Source: Acanthochromis polyacanthus
Taxonomy: Eukaryota; Chordata; Actinopteri; Pomacentridae
Direction of reading: 5' to 3'
Assembly: GCF_021347895.1 (NCBI RefSeq)
Contig: NC_067116.1
Span: 36,157,639-36,221,638 of the forward strand
Length of the DNA stretch: 64,000 nucleotides
A program made the position numbers and the translations under genes. Every line of letters starts with the position of its first letter. The stretch's first letter is position 1. A model generated the notes under the pieces. That model worked only from the letters and a program-made list of their open reading frames with translations. It searched no databases and had not been told where the DNA came from. Shown piece after piece: positions 46,404-59,000 of this stretch.

Positions 46404-49400
46404 TTAAGAATGTTGCAGCATTGCAGGCAGGTGCTCTCTAATCCTGTCCAGCAATGCAGATGGATCCTGTAGGATGGCTGGAAGGTTGTTCCTGTTCACG
46501 TAGGCAGCCAAGCTCACAGCAGCAGTTGACAGAACCAAAGGCCACATGACGGATCTCTTGACTTCGACCTCACAGGGTCTGGTCTGCATGGGTCGAGCCA
46601 TTCTCTCCCACTGGGTGAGGATGGCCTGCCGGGCTCCGGCCCACTTTCCTGGCCCTCCGAGACGATACTGGTAGGGTGTGACAGGACCAAACGCCACGCT
46701 CAGTCCAATTCTGGGATCAGTCAGCAGCAGCTTGAGGATGTTGGGTTGAACCCCCACTATCTCGGCTATCTCATCCATGTAGTCAACATAGTCCACCTGG
46801 ATGGTGTGTCTCTGACTGGTGACATACCTGAAAATGAGACTCCAGTTGAACATGTGCAGAAAAATCTGGATCTCTACAGATCTGAAATATGTAAGTAATC
46901 ACAAAGTTGACTGATTTCACTTCAGTACCTTTTAGCCATGGTCTCTTTCTTATACTGGATATCTTTTAGCATAGCTGCCACTGAAGGAAGCTTTATGCAG
47001 CCTGTTTGAAAGGGGACATAGTTGTTTAACTTTATGAACAAAATAATTCTGTAAAAGCCTAAGTGATGAGATTAGGTTGCATTTCCTAAGCAATCTCTTT
47101 ACCTTTAAAGACACGTGTGGCCCATCTGGCCTGCATCTCAGAGATGGGCATAATGGCTCCCAGTGGTTGCACTAAACCAATGATACACAGCGTGGGCTGA
47201 TCCAGCTCAGGAGGAAACACATACTTGTACAGAGATGCTTTGTTCTCAGACACCGAGACCACTTGTGAAGCCAGAAATGGAAAGGAAAACCGGTAACCTG
47301 TGGCAAAAACCTGCAAGAAAGAGGCTTGTGTCAGTCACACAGCGCCTATAAAAAATATAATGCTGCCACCACCATGCCGTGTGATGCTACGCATCGTCTT
47401 GTTGTTTATATCCCTCCTCTGACTTAGGTTCTTCTTCTTTGTTTATTTTCTTATTTTTTTGCTTCAAGTGTTCTTTTGTCTTAATGGATTAGTTAAAGCC
47501 AAGTGTAATAATTTAAAAGTGACTGAACCTTCCAGATACAGGTGTCTTTATGTTACAATCATTTTCGGCAAATTCACTGCACTCAGATGATCTCTATTTC
47601 ACTAACGGTGACTTCTAGCATCAACTGGTTGCACCTGTGCTGCACTGGGTGAGTTGCTTTAAATAAGGAAAATATTTATGCAATCAATTATATTCTACTC
47701 TTATATTTTTAATGAATTGACATTACTTTGTGGAAGAGTGTTTTCACTTGGACATGAGTCTTTTTAGACATTCTGGTCCAAACAGACAAATGAAAATGGC
47801 TGTAATTTAATGTTGAAAATCAACAAAAGTGGGCTTCATACTTTGTACAGGCATTGTAAAACTGCTTGACAGTTGTATTTTTTTTTATTAATAAAGTGTT
47901 GGGAGGACAGAAAAGCTGTACAAGTGGGTGAGTGTTGTTGTCACATAAACTTACCACCAGGTCAACATCTTCCACTACACTTCCATCATCAAACTCCACA
48001 CTGGAACCTTGAAATCTGCGGATGTTGGGTTTCACCTGAACTGTTCCAGACAGGATGCGGTTGGGAAGCTCATCGTTCAATGTGGGATGTTGGCTGAACA
48101 ACCTGAAATTTATGTCCGCTCTGGTTAGGTATATGACTGCAATTTATTAAATACTGCAGATAGATTCATATAAACAAGGCTAGTAGTGTAAAGCTCCACC
48201 AGTAGCATCATTTAGTTACACAGAATAAATATTCCTATCATTTTGCTATAAAGCCACGCAAATAGTGAGGCCAAAAGCTTGACCATAAGATTATGCTCAG
48301 AAAAACTGCAGTGAACTCATTATAATTTAAATGTTTTACTATAATACAACACAACATGCAGATGTAGACATAGTTGTATAAATACTGAACCTGTGCTTTG
48401 GCTTCAGATTGTACAGAGCGTGATCAAATCTGGAGTTGAGTCTCTTCTCTCCCAGAGAACAGAAAACACCGAAGGGTACGTTTCTCCGTAGAAAACCTAG
48501 GACCCTGTTGAAGTGCAGATCAAGAGGAACCCCGTTGTCCCCAACTCTGTTCAGAATCCAGGCTCCCCTACGAGTGCTCAGGTAAAGCTAAAACGGAAAA
48601 GAAATGGTCGTTAGTCACTGTCCAGGTAATTTTGAAAGAAAAATGTGTCTGTGTCTGAAATGTTAATACTTAAATGAAGCATTGGTAAACTGTGTTTAAA
48701 ATATAGTGTAATCCACAAGTTACAACAATGCAATATCACCCATACTGTCCAGTGTAGCGCTTTGTTTGGGTAGCATACTGTCACACTCCTCCTGTGCCAG
48801 CCCTCTGATCTGGCTAATTGAGCTCAGCTGAGGAAGCACAGCTGAACTCTATGCACAATCAGCACAGCATAAAACCGGATTCTCGCCACCACTCCAATGC
48901 CGGTTCATTGACTCATCCACCCCGCTAGTCTATGCACCCTGCTACATGCTGCGCTCCGTTCACGTCTCCTGCACGTCGCTCCACGGACTCTATCTCACCA
49001 CTGGAATATCTTGCCTGCTACCCAGCCATCGCCACTCTCCCTTCACCGACTCTGCCAGCTCTGCCCCACTTCTGCCTTCCCCACCGGACACTCAGTAAGC
49101 TGTCTTCTATGTTAGTTCTGTTTTATGTATAGTTTTGTCTCGGCCGTCTGGTCCATCCTCTGTTCGTTTAGTTAATTTTACCATTCTGTTGATTTCCCTA
49201 ATCCTCCCTCTTGGAGTGCTGTTGTTCATTTAAAACATTCATTAAATCCTTTTTTAAATTTATCCACCTGCCTGCTGCTTGGATTCACACACCAGTTTCG
49301 TGACAGCATACCTCTTTATCACATTTATTTCAGTTGTATGTGCAGCTGTGCACACAATAAATTGAACATACTGGCTCAAACTCCTTTCTTTTTGTTACAA

Positions 49401-51408
49401 TTATTTGGCACTTTCACCATTATTAGTGGGTATTTGCATCCATGTGGTATGCGCTCGTATTCACCTTTAATTCATATAACAAGCTCTGCACATTCATTAA
49501 TTAGAACTTGTTTCTTTGGACTGCACCCTGATGGTAAAGATGATTTTATTTATTTATTTCTTTTTAGTAAGCCGACATGTTGAAACTGAAGTATTTCACT
49601 CTGATGCAACATTTGCACATTCAAACCTATGCATTTTGCACATTTAAAAACTTGATACAATATCAGACAAATATGTGCAATATCAGTATTTCTAATCGCA
49701 GAACATCTCTGCCATAACATTGTTTTTCATATAGATATGTACAATATTGCAATTTTCCATATCCAGTTGATTCTGTGCAATATCTGAATTTCTACATATG
49801 AAAGAATCAGTACATTATCAAAGGTATTTATGTATATTTCTTGTTTATTTCTAATTTCCACTGATGTTTCCTGCATGTTTGCTCTATCCTCTTTGCTGCT
49901 GTAACACTGTGGGATAAATAAAATCTTATCTTTCCGTATAGGTACGTAACTATCTCAGGCCAACCTGCTTGGTGACTCTGCTCAGCTCCACCGCTATGTC
50001 GCCTCCAGAGTTTCCGATTCCAATCACCACAACCTTTTTATTCCTCCACTCTTCAGGAGTCTTGTAGTCTCTGCTGTGGAAATACTTTCCCGTAAAAGTG
50101 TCGATGCCTGAAGGAAATAAGACAGATTTGTAAGAGCTGTACATAAGAAAACATTGCTTTGAAATCAAAGCACAGCTGGACCCACAGTTCAGGACATGAT
50201 GCTGACAACTCTTATCACTGTGGATCATCTCACTAAATAGTGCTATAAAACCACTTTGTTGGTCGCGTAAAGCTCAGTTGTACTGTGTCAAGGGTCAGCT
50301 GATAAGCAACAGAATTTTCTTGTTATGGTGTTGCAGCACAATCAGGAATAGAATAGAATAAAATAGAATAGTCACTTTATTGTCAACCAGAACATACACT
50401 CGTTGGTGCACATCATAGCTGAAATTTTGATGCAAAAAGCTTGCCATCGGAGTGATTAAAAAAACAAAAAAATAATTAAAATGAAAAACAATTCCAATAT
50501 ATACACATGTAAAAAACCATATATATATATATAGAGAGAGAGAGAGACTACAAATAGAGCGATACAGATGTGGTGCATTAATTTCACGCATTTGATCATG
50601 AATCTTTGGAAATAGGAAAGCAACAACACAGACCTTTGGGGGAAAAAATAGATATTGGATGTGGTAATCTATCGATTTCTATTTATAGGATGCAATTGTC
50701 ACCTGGGAAGTCATGGAGAGGCAGGTTGGGGTGGCAGTGATGTCCAACACAGATCATCACGGCATCAAAAATGTGTTTCTCCTTTTTGCCTTCACTGTTC
50801 TCCGTTTCAACATCCCACTGTCCTGAACGGGAAAAGTCTGATCTCTGCTTCACCTGCAGGACTCTGGTCTGGACAACAAGAAGACAGAAGAGAGTTTGCA
50901 GACTCATTTAATCATCACAAGTCATCATTTCTTGTCGTATGCATGAAAATGAAGGTGATAAGAGAAGTAAATGTAGGAAGTGAGCAAAGCGTCCTCACAT
51001 TGAAGCGGATGTGCTTGATGAGCTTGAAGTTGTCGGCGTACATCCGATAATAGTCCATGATGAGGGTGTTGTGCATGAAGTTTGGGAAATGTGCGGGGAT
51101 GGGGAAGTCGCTGTAGCACATCATCTCCTTGGAGGTGTTGATGATGACAGAGTGGTAGATGCTGGCCCTGTCTGACTCTGGATTCTCCTGCAATAACAGC
51201 CAAGATGAGGGGAAAAAACATCATAATCTCTTATTGAATCTAGAGAAAAGTCCAACCTGTACACAGCGTCACAAACCTTAAACCTCCACAGGCCTCCGAT
51301 GTCATTGCTGCTTTCAAAGCAAACAGGCTCCAGCCCTTCATCCAGGCAGCACTTGATGCAGGCCAGACCTGAGCTGCCTGCTCCAATCACTGCCACGCGA
51401 CGAGTCAT
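46404..51408 (-). CDS. fmo: Flavin-containing monooxygenase FMO-A2 (nine coding exons, 559 aa)
   Basis: Coding exons: 51408-51277, 51187-50999, 50868-50703, 50107-49965, 48587-48391, 48102-47955, 47310-47103, 47001-46929, 46827-46404. Sizes and phases are identical to A1, and all junctions are GT-AG. The [23 protein letters not shown] and FATGY motifs are kept, as is the hydrophobic C-terminal tail. It shares derived residues with A3 against A1 (TRVLQ for TKVLQ, GVQPN for GVRPN, EVKRSV for EAKSSV), so A2 and A3 look like the closer pair. Intron 7 is about 100 bp and retains the empty site of the A1 Tc1 insertion. Intron 5's neighbour, intron 4, carries a solo-LTR-like insertion. Its own TATA promoter lies at 52,783-52,886. 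Nothing suggests inactivation. Confidence 0.93.
48779..49305. mobile_element. Probable solo LTR in FMO-A2 intron 4
   Basis: The 527-bp insertion begins TGTCACAC and ends CGTGACA, that is TG...CA with short inverted ends, and is flanked by a 6-bp repeat GCATAC (48,773-48,778 and 49,306-49,311). A1 and A3 lack it at the matching site (GGGTAGAATTCTACTTTAT). It has a TATA-like ATAAAA near 48,871 and an ATTAAA near 49,242, as an LTR should, but no coding sequence. A hAT element would give 8 bp, and the TG...CA ends favour an LTR, probably Gypsy-like. Confidence 0.7.
50340..50470. repeat. (GAATA)n with LINE-like tail in FMO-A2 intron 3
   Basis: GAATAGAATAGAATAAAATAGAATAG is followed by TCACTTTATTGTCAACCAG. 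This is the usual end of a fish LINE-type insertion in reverse orientation. A3 has the same insertion at 60,618-60,730, and A1 keeps a shortened form near 34,300-34,335. Confidence 0.65.
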
Positions 51409-51689
51409 ACTTCAAATCTATGAAAATAAATCCAATCACTTTCAATTTTGGGGGGGGGAAATTTGCCTTTTAAAGAACAATTAAATTCAAATAAAAGCTA
51501 TGACAGTCAACAGGATGCATTTATTAACAGCAAGATGAGTTTATGACCTCAAGGTGGAGACTTTGGTCAGATTGTTAGGCATTGCTAAGCATGGTAAGGG
51601 TGACCTTTGTCCCTTAGCCAACACCTGTTTCTTATGGACTATTAAAAGCCAAATCACTCTTATAGCCAAAAACTACTACCCATTCAATA

Positions 51690-52015
51690 TCTATACACCA
51701 CTTAATCCTCACTGGGTTTGCAGGAGAGTTGGATTCTATCCCAGCTGACTTATGGCGAAGGCAAGGGACATCCTGGGCATGTCACCAGGGCTGGGCATAG
51801 AGACAAATACCACACTCATATTCAAACCTATTAAACAGTCTTTGGACCGTGGGAGGAAGCCGGAGAACCTCCAGTAAACCCATGAACACAGAGGGAGAAC
51901 ATGCAAACTCCACGTAGAAAGATCACAGGCTGAGGCTGGGACACAAACCAGGGATCTTCTCGCTGCAGGGGCCACAGTGCTAACCACTGAGCAACTGTCC
52001 AGCCCCTTAACTCTA
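51690..52015. repeat. LINE-type 3' repeat in the FMO-A2 5' UTR intron
   Basis: Contains GATTCTATCCCAGCTGACTT, GGACCGTGGGAGGAAGCCGG, GGGAGAACATGCAAACTCC and GTGCTAACCACTGAGC, the same family as 26,282-26,605. A closely related copy stands at the same place in A3 (62,540-62,865), while A1 lacks it. Confidence 0.75.
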
Positions 52016-52782
52016 TTATTTTTAATTAAAACAAGCATAAATAACCAAAAAATAAATCAGTTTCACTTCAGCTGGCAGCTAAAAATGGGCAACTCTGGTG
52101 TAACCAAGTGGATTTCGAAATCTTTCTATGCAAGACACACCTTCATGTGTGATTTTTCTTTGTATAAATCAAATAAATAGGACCAATTACAAGGAAAACA
52201 GTTTCAGAACTGTGGCTCTTGCTTTTCTGCACTCACTGATGGATAAATATGGAGCATGGACTGACTTTAGAAAGAAATTAGGATGACTTTACTTTGCTTA
52301 GAGCACAATGTCACACATTTCATATTCATGTTTGCTCTAAAATACCTTAAAACATGCCATTAAAAGGTTAAAATTTGAAGATGTGTGGGCTGGGCTGAGA
52401 TTCCAGTGTTTTATTTCAGATCCTAACAACGCTTTACGTGTTTTTTCTTTCGCAAACAAGAGGATGTATCCATGCAGGAAGCAGGCCACAAGTATGGTTT
52501 TTCTAACTTTTACGCGTTGATTAAATCAGGCTTTCCCCTATTCAGTCTAGTCAATCTAGCTTCATTTACTCTGCTGATTTGTGTCGAGATTTATTGGCAT
52601 AAAGTTCACCAGTATGTGGCTTCTGTTCTTAGTCAGCGAGTTTACAGCCGCTGCAGCGATCCAAGTTGTCATGTTTGCCAAACTTGGTTTTCCAGCCGTC
52701 AGGGCGACTTTTGCGTTCGTTATATTTAATAATGTTGCACAGATGTACCCAAAAGTAGCAACCTATTATCCAGATGTCTTAC

Positions 52783-52886
52783 CTTTCTGCAGCTCGAGTC
52801 AGGAAACAGCTTCTTCGTGTTGTTTGCACACAGTCTGAGGTTGTATAGCGCTGGACGGTGGGCGGAGTGAAGCTTCTTCTATTTAT
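52783..52886 (-). promoter_or_regulatory. fmo: FMO-A2 TATA promoter and non-coding first exon
   Basis: Same layout as in A1: ATAAATAG at 52,886-52,879, CTTCACTCCGCCCACC just downstream, and a donor GCAGAAAG/GTAAGA after 52,783. The acceptor before the start-codon exon is at 51,418. The conservation of these elements amid diverged flanks supports function. Confidence 0.65.
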
Positions 52887-53544
52887 CCTGAACTGAACCT
52901 GCGTCCACTGCAGCGTCACAGTTATTTAACAGGAGGAAAAGCAAACAGACAAATACTACTCTTTGCCAAAACATTCTATGACATGCTCCATTTTATAGTC
53001 AATGTCAGGAATCCTATCTTTACAAGTTAAAAGAAGCAGTAGAACCTAATGCCTTACATGCACTCTGATGAGAAATGATGGTTTGGAGATGTGTTTTACT
53101 GTTGTTTTTTTTTTGTTTGTTTTTTTATTTGGAATAATGCAACAGAATGGCAACAGTTTGTTGCAAGTTTTCTGAAGACCTTATCAGGACAAACTAAGAC
53201 CCAGTATTGCAAAACTGAAGTCAATATCACACCTGACACTGATTAGTTTTAACTGATCACGGAATGTAGTGAAATAGTACGTTCATGCACAATGATGCAT
53301 ACTTCATTCTTGCCATCATGTAAAGAATTTCACAATAAAATGAGTCATTTCAAGATCTGTTTGTGTATTTTCACTCTCCAGTCATAATTACTTAACCTCA
53401 TGTGAAGTTTTGTGGAGTCTCAAGGCGCAAAGACGTTCCTTGAAGGTTTTTAATGCTGTTACAAAGTTTTATAATTAATAGATTCCATTACATATAAAAT
53501 GATGAGTCATGATGAGATTTTTTTTTAATTCTTTAAATCCATTT

Positions 53545-54700
53545 TTATCTTAAACACATTTGGTTTGTTGTGCAGTTACAAAAACCAGAAAGTTTCTTGA
53601 GGATTTTTCTATTTACCAAAGTCAGGGAGGTCTATTTGTATTTGCCAGAAAGGTTTAGAATGAACAAAAATCAACAGGCTCCATTACAAGGAGTAAAATG
53701 CACACTCGAAAATCAAAGTAAATTTGCAGCCTTTTGGTAAGAAGCTTGGGTAATTTAGTGAAGAGCAATGCTAAACAAGCCTTAGAGGAGTCATCATAAA
53801 TTAAATTGATTAGTTAGTGATGGATTCTGCACACGACACAGACAGATGCTCTTTGATCCCGTCCAGGAGTGCAGTTGACTGATGCAGGAAATCATTCACT
53901 CCAGCTGTTTTATCTTAAACGCGTCTAAACTGTTGCTGAATGACAAGGAGCAGTGAGAATTCTTGAAAGCCTGGCTGGATTTGTCATGAAGACTTATCGT
54001 CAACAGGTTCCCTTACAAGGAAAACAATATTCTTGATGTACTCATGCATGTTGTGAAGAGCACAAAAATATCAACCTAATTTTGCAGAATTTTGTCAAGG
54101 AGTTGGTGCAGTTTACTGAAAATAGATGCAAAACGAGTTAATGAGTGACCACAGAATAAATTCATTGGTTAGTTATGGGGCGTCATTGTGTTGGGAGGTT
54201 CTCTTAAAAATCAATAGATTCTGTTGAAAAATTTGGAAGGCGGTTCCTTTGTTGTCGAATGAGGACATGATTTGTTGAAGTCTTTTCACTACAAACATTT
54301 TTATCCTAACTATATTTAAACTGTTGTGCAATTACAAGGAGAAAAAACAGTTTTATGAAGATTTTCTATTGATCAGTGTCAGACAGGCCTGTTTGCATTT
54401 CTTATGAAGTTTTAGAATTAACAGTCTCCATTACAAGAACTGAAATGCACATTCATGTTAAGAACACAAAAATATCAAGGTAATTCTTTCAGGGAGTTGA
54501 TGGAGTTTAGTGAAAACAGAAGCCAAACAAGAGCTGTTGAGTTATCACAGATTAAATCAATTAGTTAGCTATGAATGTTCTGTCATTGTATGAAGTTTTA
54601 TAATTAACAGGTTTCATTACAAAGACTAAAATATACTTGATGTCCTCATGCATATTGCCACTCAAAAATCAAAGAAATTATGCAGAATACTGGTAATTCA
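53545..54700. repeat. Degenerate tandem repeat of about 360-390 bp in the A2-A3 spacer
   Basis: The motif TTTTATC(T/C)TAA followed by TGTTG and TTACAAGGAG-like sequence recurs at about 53,545, 53,908 and 54,300, each followed by similar TTCTTGAAG / TTTTATGAAG and AACAGGTTCC-TTACAAGG blocks. The third unit extends past 54,600. The FMO C-terminal relic 53,810-53,896 lies in the first unit. Parts match 41,537-42,200. Confidence 0.6.
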
Positions 54701-55139
54701 TTTAAATGAAGAGCTGTTCACTGGAAAAAACAGTTTGGACAGAACTTTCAGCGGGTGGACTTGATGCAGAAACAAGTCAGCTTCCAAGAAAACTGCACTG
54801 CAAGGAGTAAAAACATTCAGCATATTCAAAGGAATGCACAGATTTGAACAAAGACAGCGTTTATGTTTAAAAACTTCCCCATATTTTATTCAAATTGCCC
54901 ATTCTGAAAACATTCTCCACCTACAGCTGATGCATTATTATTCTTACAACTTACTGAGGGGTTATGAGGAATTATGGAGGAAAGAGGCTGTTAATTGTAG
55001 ACAATAAACAGCAGCAGTAAACGACAGCAGCTTTGTAATTCAGCTTCACAGTTTTTTTTCTTACTTTTGATGCATCTCTGCTGTGTCTTTCTCAATCCAT
55101 CCTCCATCATGATCTTCTCAGTTGGGAGAGTTATTAAGC
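53810..55139 (-). pseudogene. FMO-B2 pseudogene (exon 8 and end of exon 9)
   Basis: Exon 8 relic at 55,139-55,065: after the acceptor CTTTCCTGCAG it reads GLITLPTEKIMMEDGLRKTQ, which matches the family pattern G-x-x-TLP-x-x-x-x-MM-x-E, and ends in GTAAGA; its 75 nt differ from the usual 73, so phase is lost. The exon 9 end at 53,896-53,810 reads NDFLHQSTALLDGIKEHLSV to a TAA, against [15 protein letters not shown] in A1-A3. The rest of exon 9 and all upstream exons are absent. Its C-terminal relic resembles that of B1 (LHQSSAQLDKFEEHV) more than that of the A genes, so B1 and B2 are probably duplicates of one second FMO lineage. Confidence 0.75.
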
Positions 55140-55947
55140 CTGCAGGAAAGAGTTCAGTCAGACTAAAACAGACAATATCGGCTTCTAACATTGATTTTGA
55201 GGTGGATTTATACTTTTGCACAGTTTGCTTTTGCTACCTTCATAACAATACTGTAGCTGTGAATCATCATTAGCTTTATGCACAAGAAACATCAAGACTG
55301 AAAGTTTGAAACAGTTTTAACAGTGCTTCTTTATCAACAATTTATAGTTATTTCACAGATTTTCTTTGTTTCATTAAATTACAGATAATAATTGGTAACA
55401 ATAACAGACAAAAGAATAAAATTACATGTTAACTGTTAGAAAAAATACAGGAAAAACAGGCTAAAATTGCAAGCAGTGTCCACCTGAAAAATGTTTAACT
55501 TTAACATATAGTAATTTGTTCTTTTATGATCTTCAATTGCAAAATAACGCTATTTTACTATATTTAAATCAGCAAAAAACATTTTGCAGATATTTATTGT
55601 TATTTGAAAGAAAATGTAAGTATATTAAAGGATGCAAAATAGTTAATCGTTTTAAACTGTTGTTTAACAGATGATCTCTTTTTTTGTAAAGATACTGATG
55701 TTGAAGAAATTCACCCAATATCCTCATGCAAAGTTTACTGCTGTGGGGTGGTTATTAGTATTCTGGTATACTGTGGGCTTACCAACACAGAGTGTGAGTC
55801 TGTGAAGGTAAGCTGACCCAGAACTCTTACTGAGTAAAACATTTTATGCAGCTGGTCAGACAGATGTCAGCGGACAGTGTGAAAATCCAGAAAATAAGAG
55901 TGGTCAGTTTACATATGGCTGCTAATCATTGACAAATAGTGATGTGG
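55140..55947. other. A2-A3 spacer, nothing recognised
   Basis: A/T-rich sequence between the B2 exon 8 relic and the edge of the A3 unit at about 55,948. No exon, repeat or RNA gene is supported. A minus-strand AATAAA near 55,597 could serve as a poly(A) signal for A3, whose own flank differs from those of A1 and A2. Confidence 0.5.
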
Positions 55948-56086
55948 AGCTGACCTTCAAAGTTACCATACAATTACATCATTCACTAACATATCAGTAA
56001 ATTGTCAATTTCAGACATTGTTGTAGTTTAGTGCAGACGTTTGCTGAGCAAACATTCAAAGAGTGATCACAGATGAAGCTGACTGG

Positions 56087-59000
56087 TTAAGAATGTTGCA
56101 GCATTGCAGGCAGGTGCTCTCTAATCCTGTCCAGCAATGCAGATGGATCCTGTAGGATGGCTGGAAGGTTGTTCCTGTTCACGTAGGCAGCCAAGCTCAC
56201 AGCAGCAGTTGACAGAACCAGAGGCCACATGACGGATCTCTTGACTTCGACCTCACAGGGTCTGGTCTGCATGGGTCGAGCCATTCTCTCCCACTGGGTG
56301 AGGATGGCCTGCCGGGCTCCGGCCCACTTTCCTGGCCCTCCGAGACGATACTGGTAGGGTGTGACTGGACCAAACACCATGCTCATTCCAATTCTGGGAT
56401 CAGTCAGCAGCAGCTTGAGGATGTTGGGTTGAACCCCCACTATCTTGGCAATCTCATCCATGTAGTCAACATAGTCCACCTGGATGGTGTGTCTCTGACT
56501 GGTGACATACCTGAAAATGAGACTCCAGTTGAACATGTGCAGAAAAATCTGGATCTCTACAGATCTGAAATATGTAAGTAATCACAAAGTTGACTGATTT
56601 CACTTCAGTACCTTTTAGCCATGGTCTCTTTCTTATACTGGATATCTTTTAGCATAGCAGCCACTGAAGGAAGCTTTAAGCAGCCTGTTTGAAAGGGGAC
56701 ATAGTTGTTTAACTTCATGAGCAAAATAATTCTGTAAAAGCCTAAGTGATGAGATTAGGTTGCATTTGTTAAAGAATCTCTTACCTTTAAAGACACGTGT
56801 GGCCCATCTGGCCTGCATCTCAGAGATGGGCATAATGGCTCCCAGTGGTTGCACTAAACCAATGATACACAGCGTGGGCTGATCCAGCTCAGGAGGAAAC
56901 ACATACTTGTACAGAGATGCTTTGTTCTCAGACACTGAGACCACTTGTGAAGCCAGGAATGGAAAGGAAAACCGGTAACCTGTGGCAAAAACCTGCAAGA
57001 AAGAGGATTGTGTCAGTCACACAGTGCCTATAAAAAATATAATGCTGCCACCACCATGCCGTGTGATGATACGCATCGTCTTGTTTTTTTATATTCTCCC
57101 TCTGACTTAGGTTCTTTTTTTTTTTTTTTTTTGCTTAGAGTGTTCTTTTGTCTTAATGGAGTAGTTAAAGCCAAGTGTAATAATTTAAAAGTGACTGGAC
57201 CTTCCAGATACAGGTGTCTTTATATTACAATCATTTTCGGCAAATTCACTGCACTCAGATGATCTCTATTTCACTAACGGTGACTTCTAGCATCAACTGG
57301 TTGCACCTGTGCTGCGCTGGGTGAGTCACTTTAAATGGGGAGAATATTTATACAATCAATTATTTTTTCTTCTTTTATTTTCAATTAATTGACATTACTT
57401 TGTGGAAGAGTGTTTTCACTTGGACATGAAAGAGTCTTTTCAGACATTCTGGTCCAAACAGACAAATGAAAATGGCTGTAATTTAATGTTGAAAATCAAC
57501 AAAAGTGGGCTTCATACTTTGTACAGGCATTGTAAAACTGCTTGACAGTTGTATGTTTTCATAAATAAAGTGTTGGGAGGACAGAAAAGCTGTACAAGTG
57601 GGTGAGTGTTGTTTTCACATAAACTTACCACCAGGTCAACATCTTCCACTACACTTCCATCATCAAACTCCACACTGGAACCTTGAAATCTGCGGATGTT
57701 GGGTTTCACCTGAATTGTTCCAGACAGGATGCGGTTGGGAAGCTCATCGTTCACTGTGGGATGTTGGCTGAGCAACCTGAAATTTATGTCCACTCTGGTT
57801 AGGTATATGACTGCAATTTATTAAAGGTAGTTGCAAGAGGTACGGACCCGTACCCGTAGCCTGTGGTCTACAGACACGGCACTTTCCATTTGCCAATCAG
57901 ATACGCGAGATCTGGTCACGTGACTCCCGGTAGACGCTAGCGGTACGGACCCTAAACCTGACCCTAATGCTAACCCTAACCTTAACCTTTGCTTACCTTT
58001 CAACAGTTTGCAGTGGTTAGCAGCTTCTTGACTCGCGAGACTCGCGTACGGGTCCGTATCTGTCTGGCAAATGGAAAGTGCCGTATCCGTAGCCCACAGG
58101 CTACGGGTACGGGTCCGTATCGGGTACGGTCCGTATCTGTAGACACTACCTTTATTAAATACTGCAGATAGATTCATATAAACAAGGCTAGTAGTGTAAA
58201 GCTCCACCAGTAGCATCATTTAGTTACACAGAATAAATATTCCTATCATTTTGCTATAAAGCCACGCAAATAGTGAGGCCAAACGCTTGACCATAAGATT
58301 ATGCTCAGAAAAGCTGCAGTGAACTCATTATAATTAAAATGTTTTACTATAACACAACACAACATGCAGATATAGACATAGTTGTATAAATACTGAACCT
58401 GTGCTTTGGCTTCAGATTGTACAGAGCGTGATCAAATCTGGAGTTGAGTCTCTTCTCTCCCAGAGAACAGAAAACATCGAAGGGTAAGTTTCTCCGTAGA
58501 AAACCTCCGAACCTGTTGTTGAACATATCGAGGGGAACCCCGTTGTCCCCAACTCTGTTCAGAACCCAGGCTCCCCTACGAGTGCTCAGGTAAAGCTAAA
58601 ACAGAAAAGAAATGGTCGTTAGTCACTGTCCAGGTAATTTTGAAAAAAAAATGGCTTGCAAGGATGCTTTGTGTCTGAAATGTTAATAATTAAATGAAGC
58701 ACTGGTAAATTGTGTTTAAAATATAGTGTAATCCGCAAGTTACAACAATGCAATATCACCCATACTGTCCAGTGTAGCGCTTTGTTTGGGTAGAATTCTA
58801 CTTTATCACATTTATTTCAGTTGTATATGAAATAAATTGAACATACTTGCTTAAACTCCTTTCCTTTTGTCTTATTACAATTATTTGGCACTTTCACCGT
58901 TATGAATGGGTTACAGTAGAAAAAGAGACAGGAAATTGAGGAAATTAATGGGGAATTGTATGCAGTACAGGTCTGGGCTGGTTGAGAATCTAACTGGGGG

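Noticed and set aside
57948..57988. Possible interstitial telomere sequence (CCCTAA repeats)
   Set aside because: Only a few degenerate units are present and they lie inside a small inserted foldback element.
57989..58219. Open frames on both strands in FMO-A3 intron 5
   Set aside because: They lie within the MULE-like insertion, are absent from A1 and A2 and resemble no protein.
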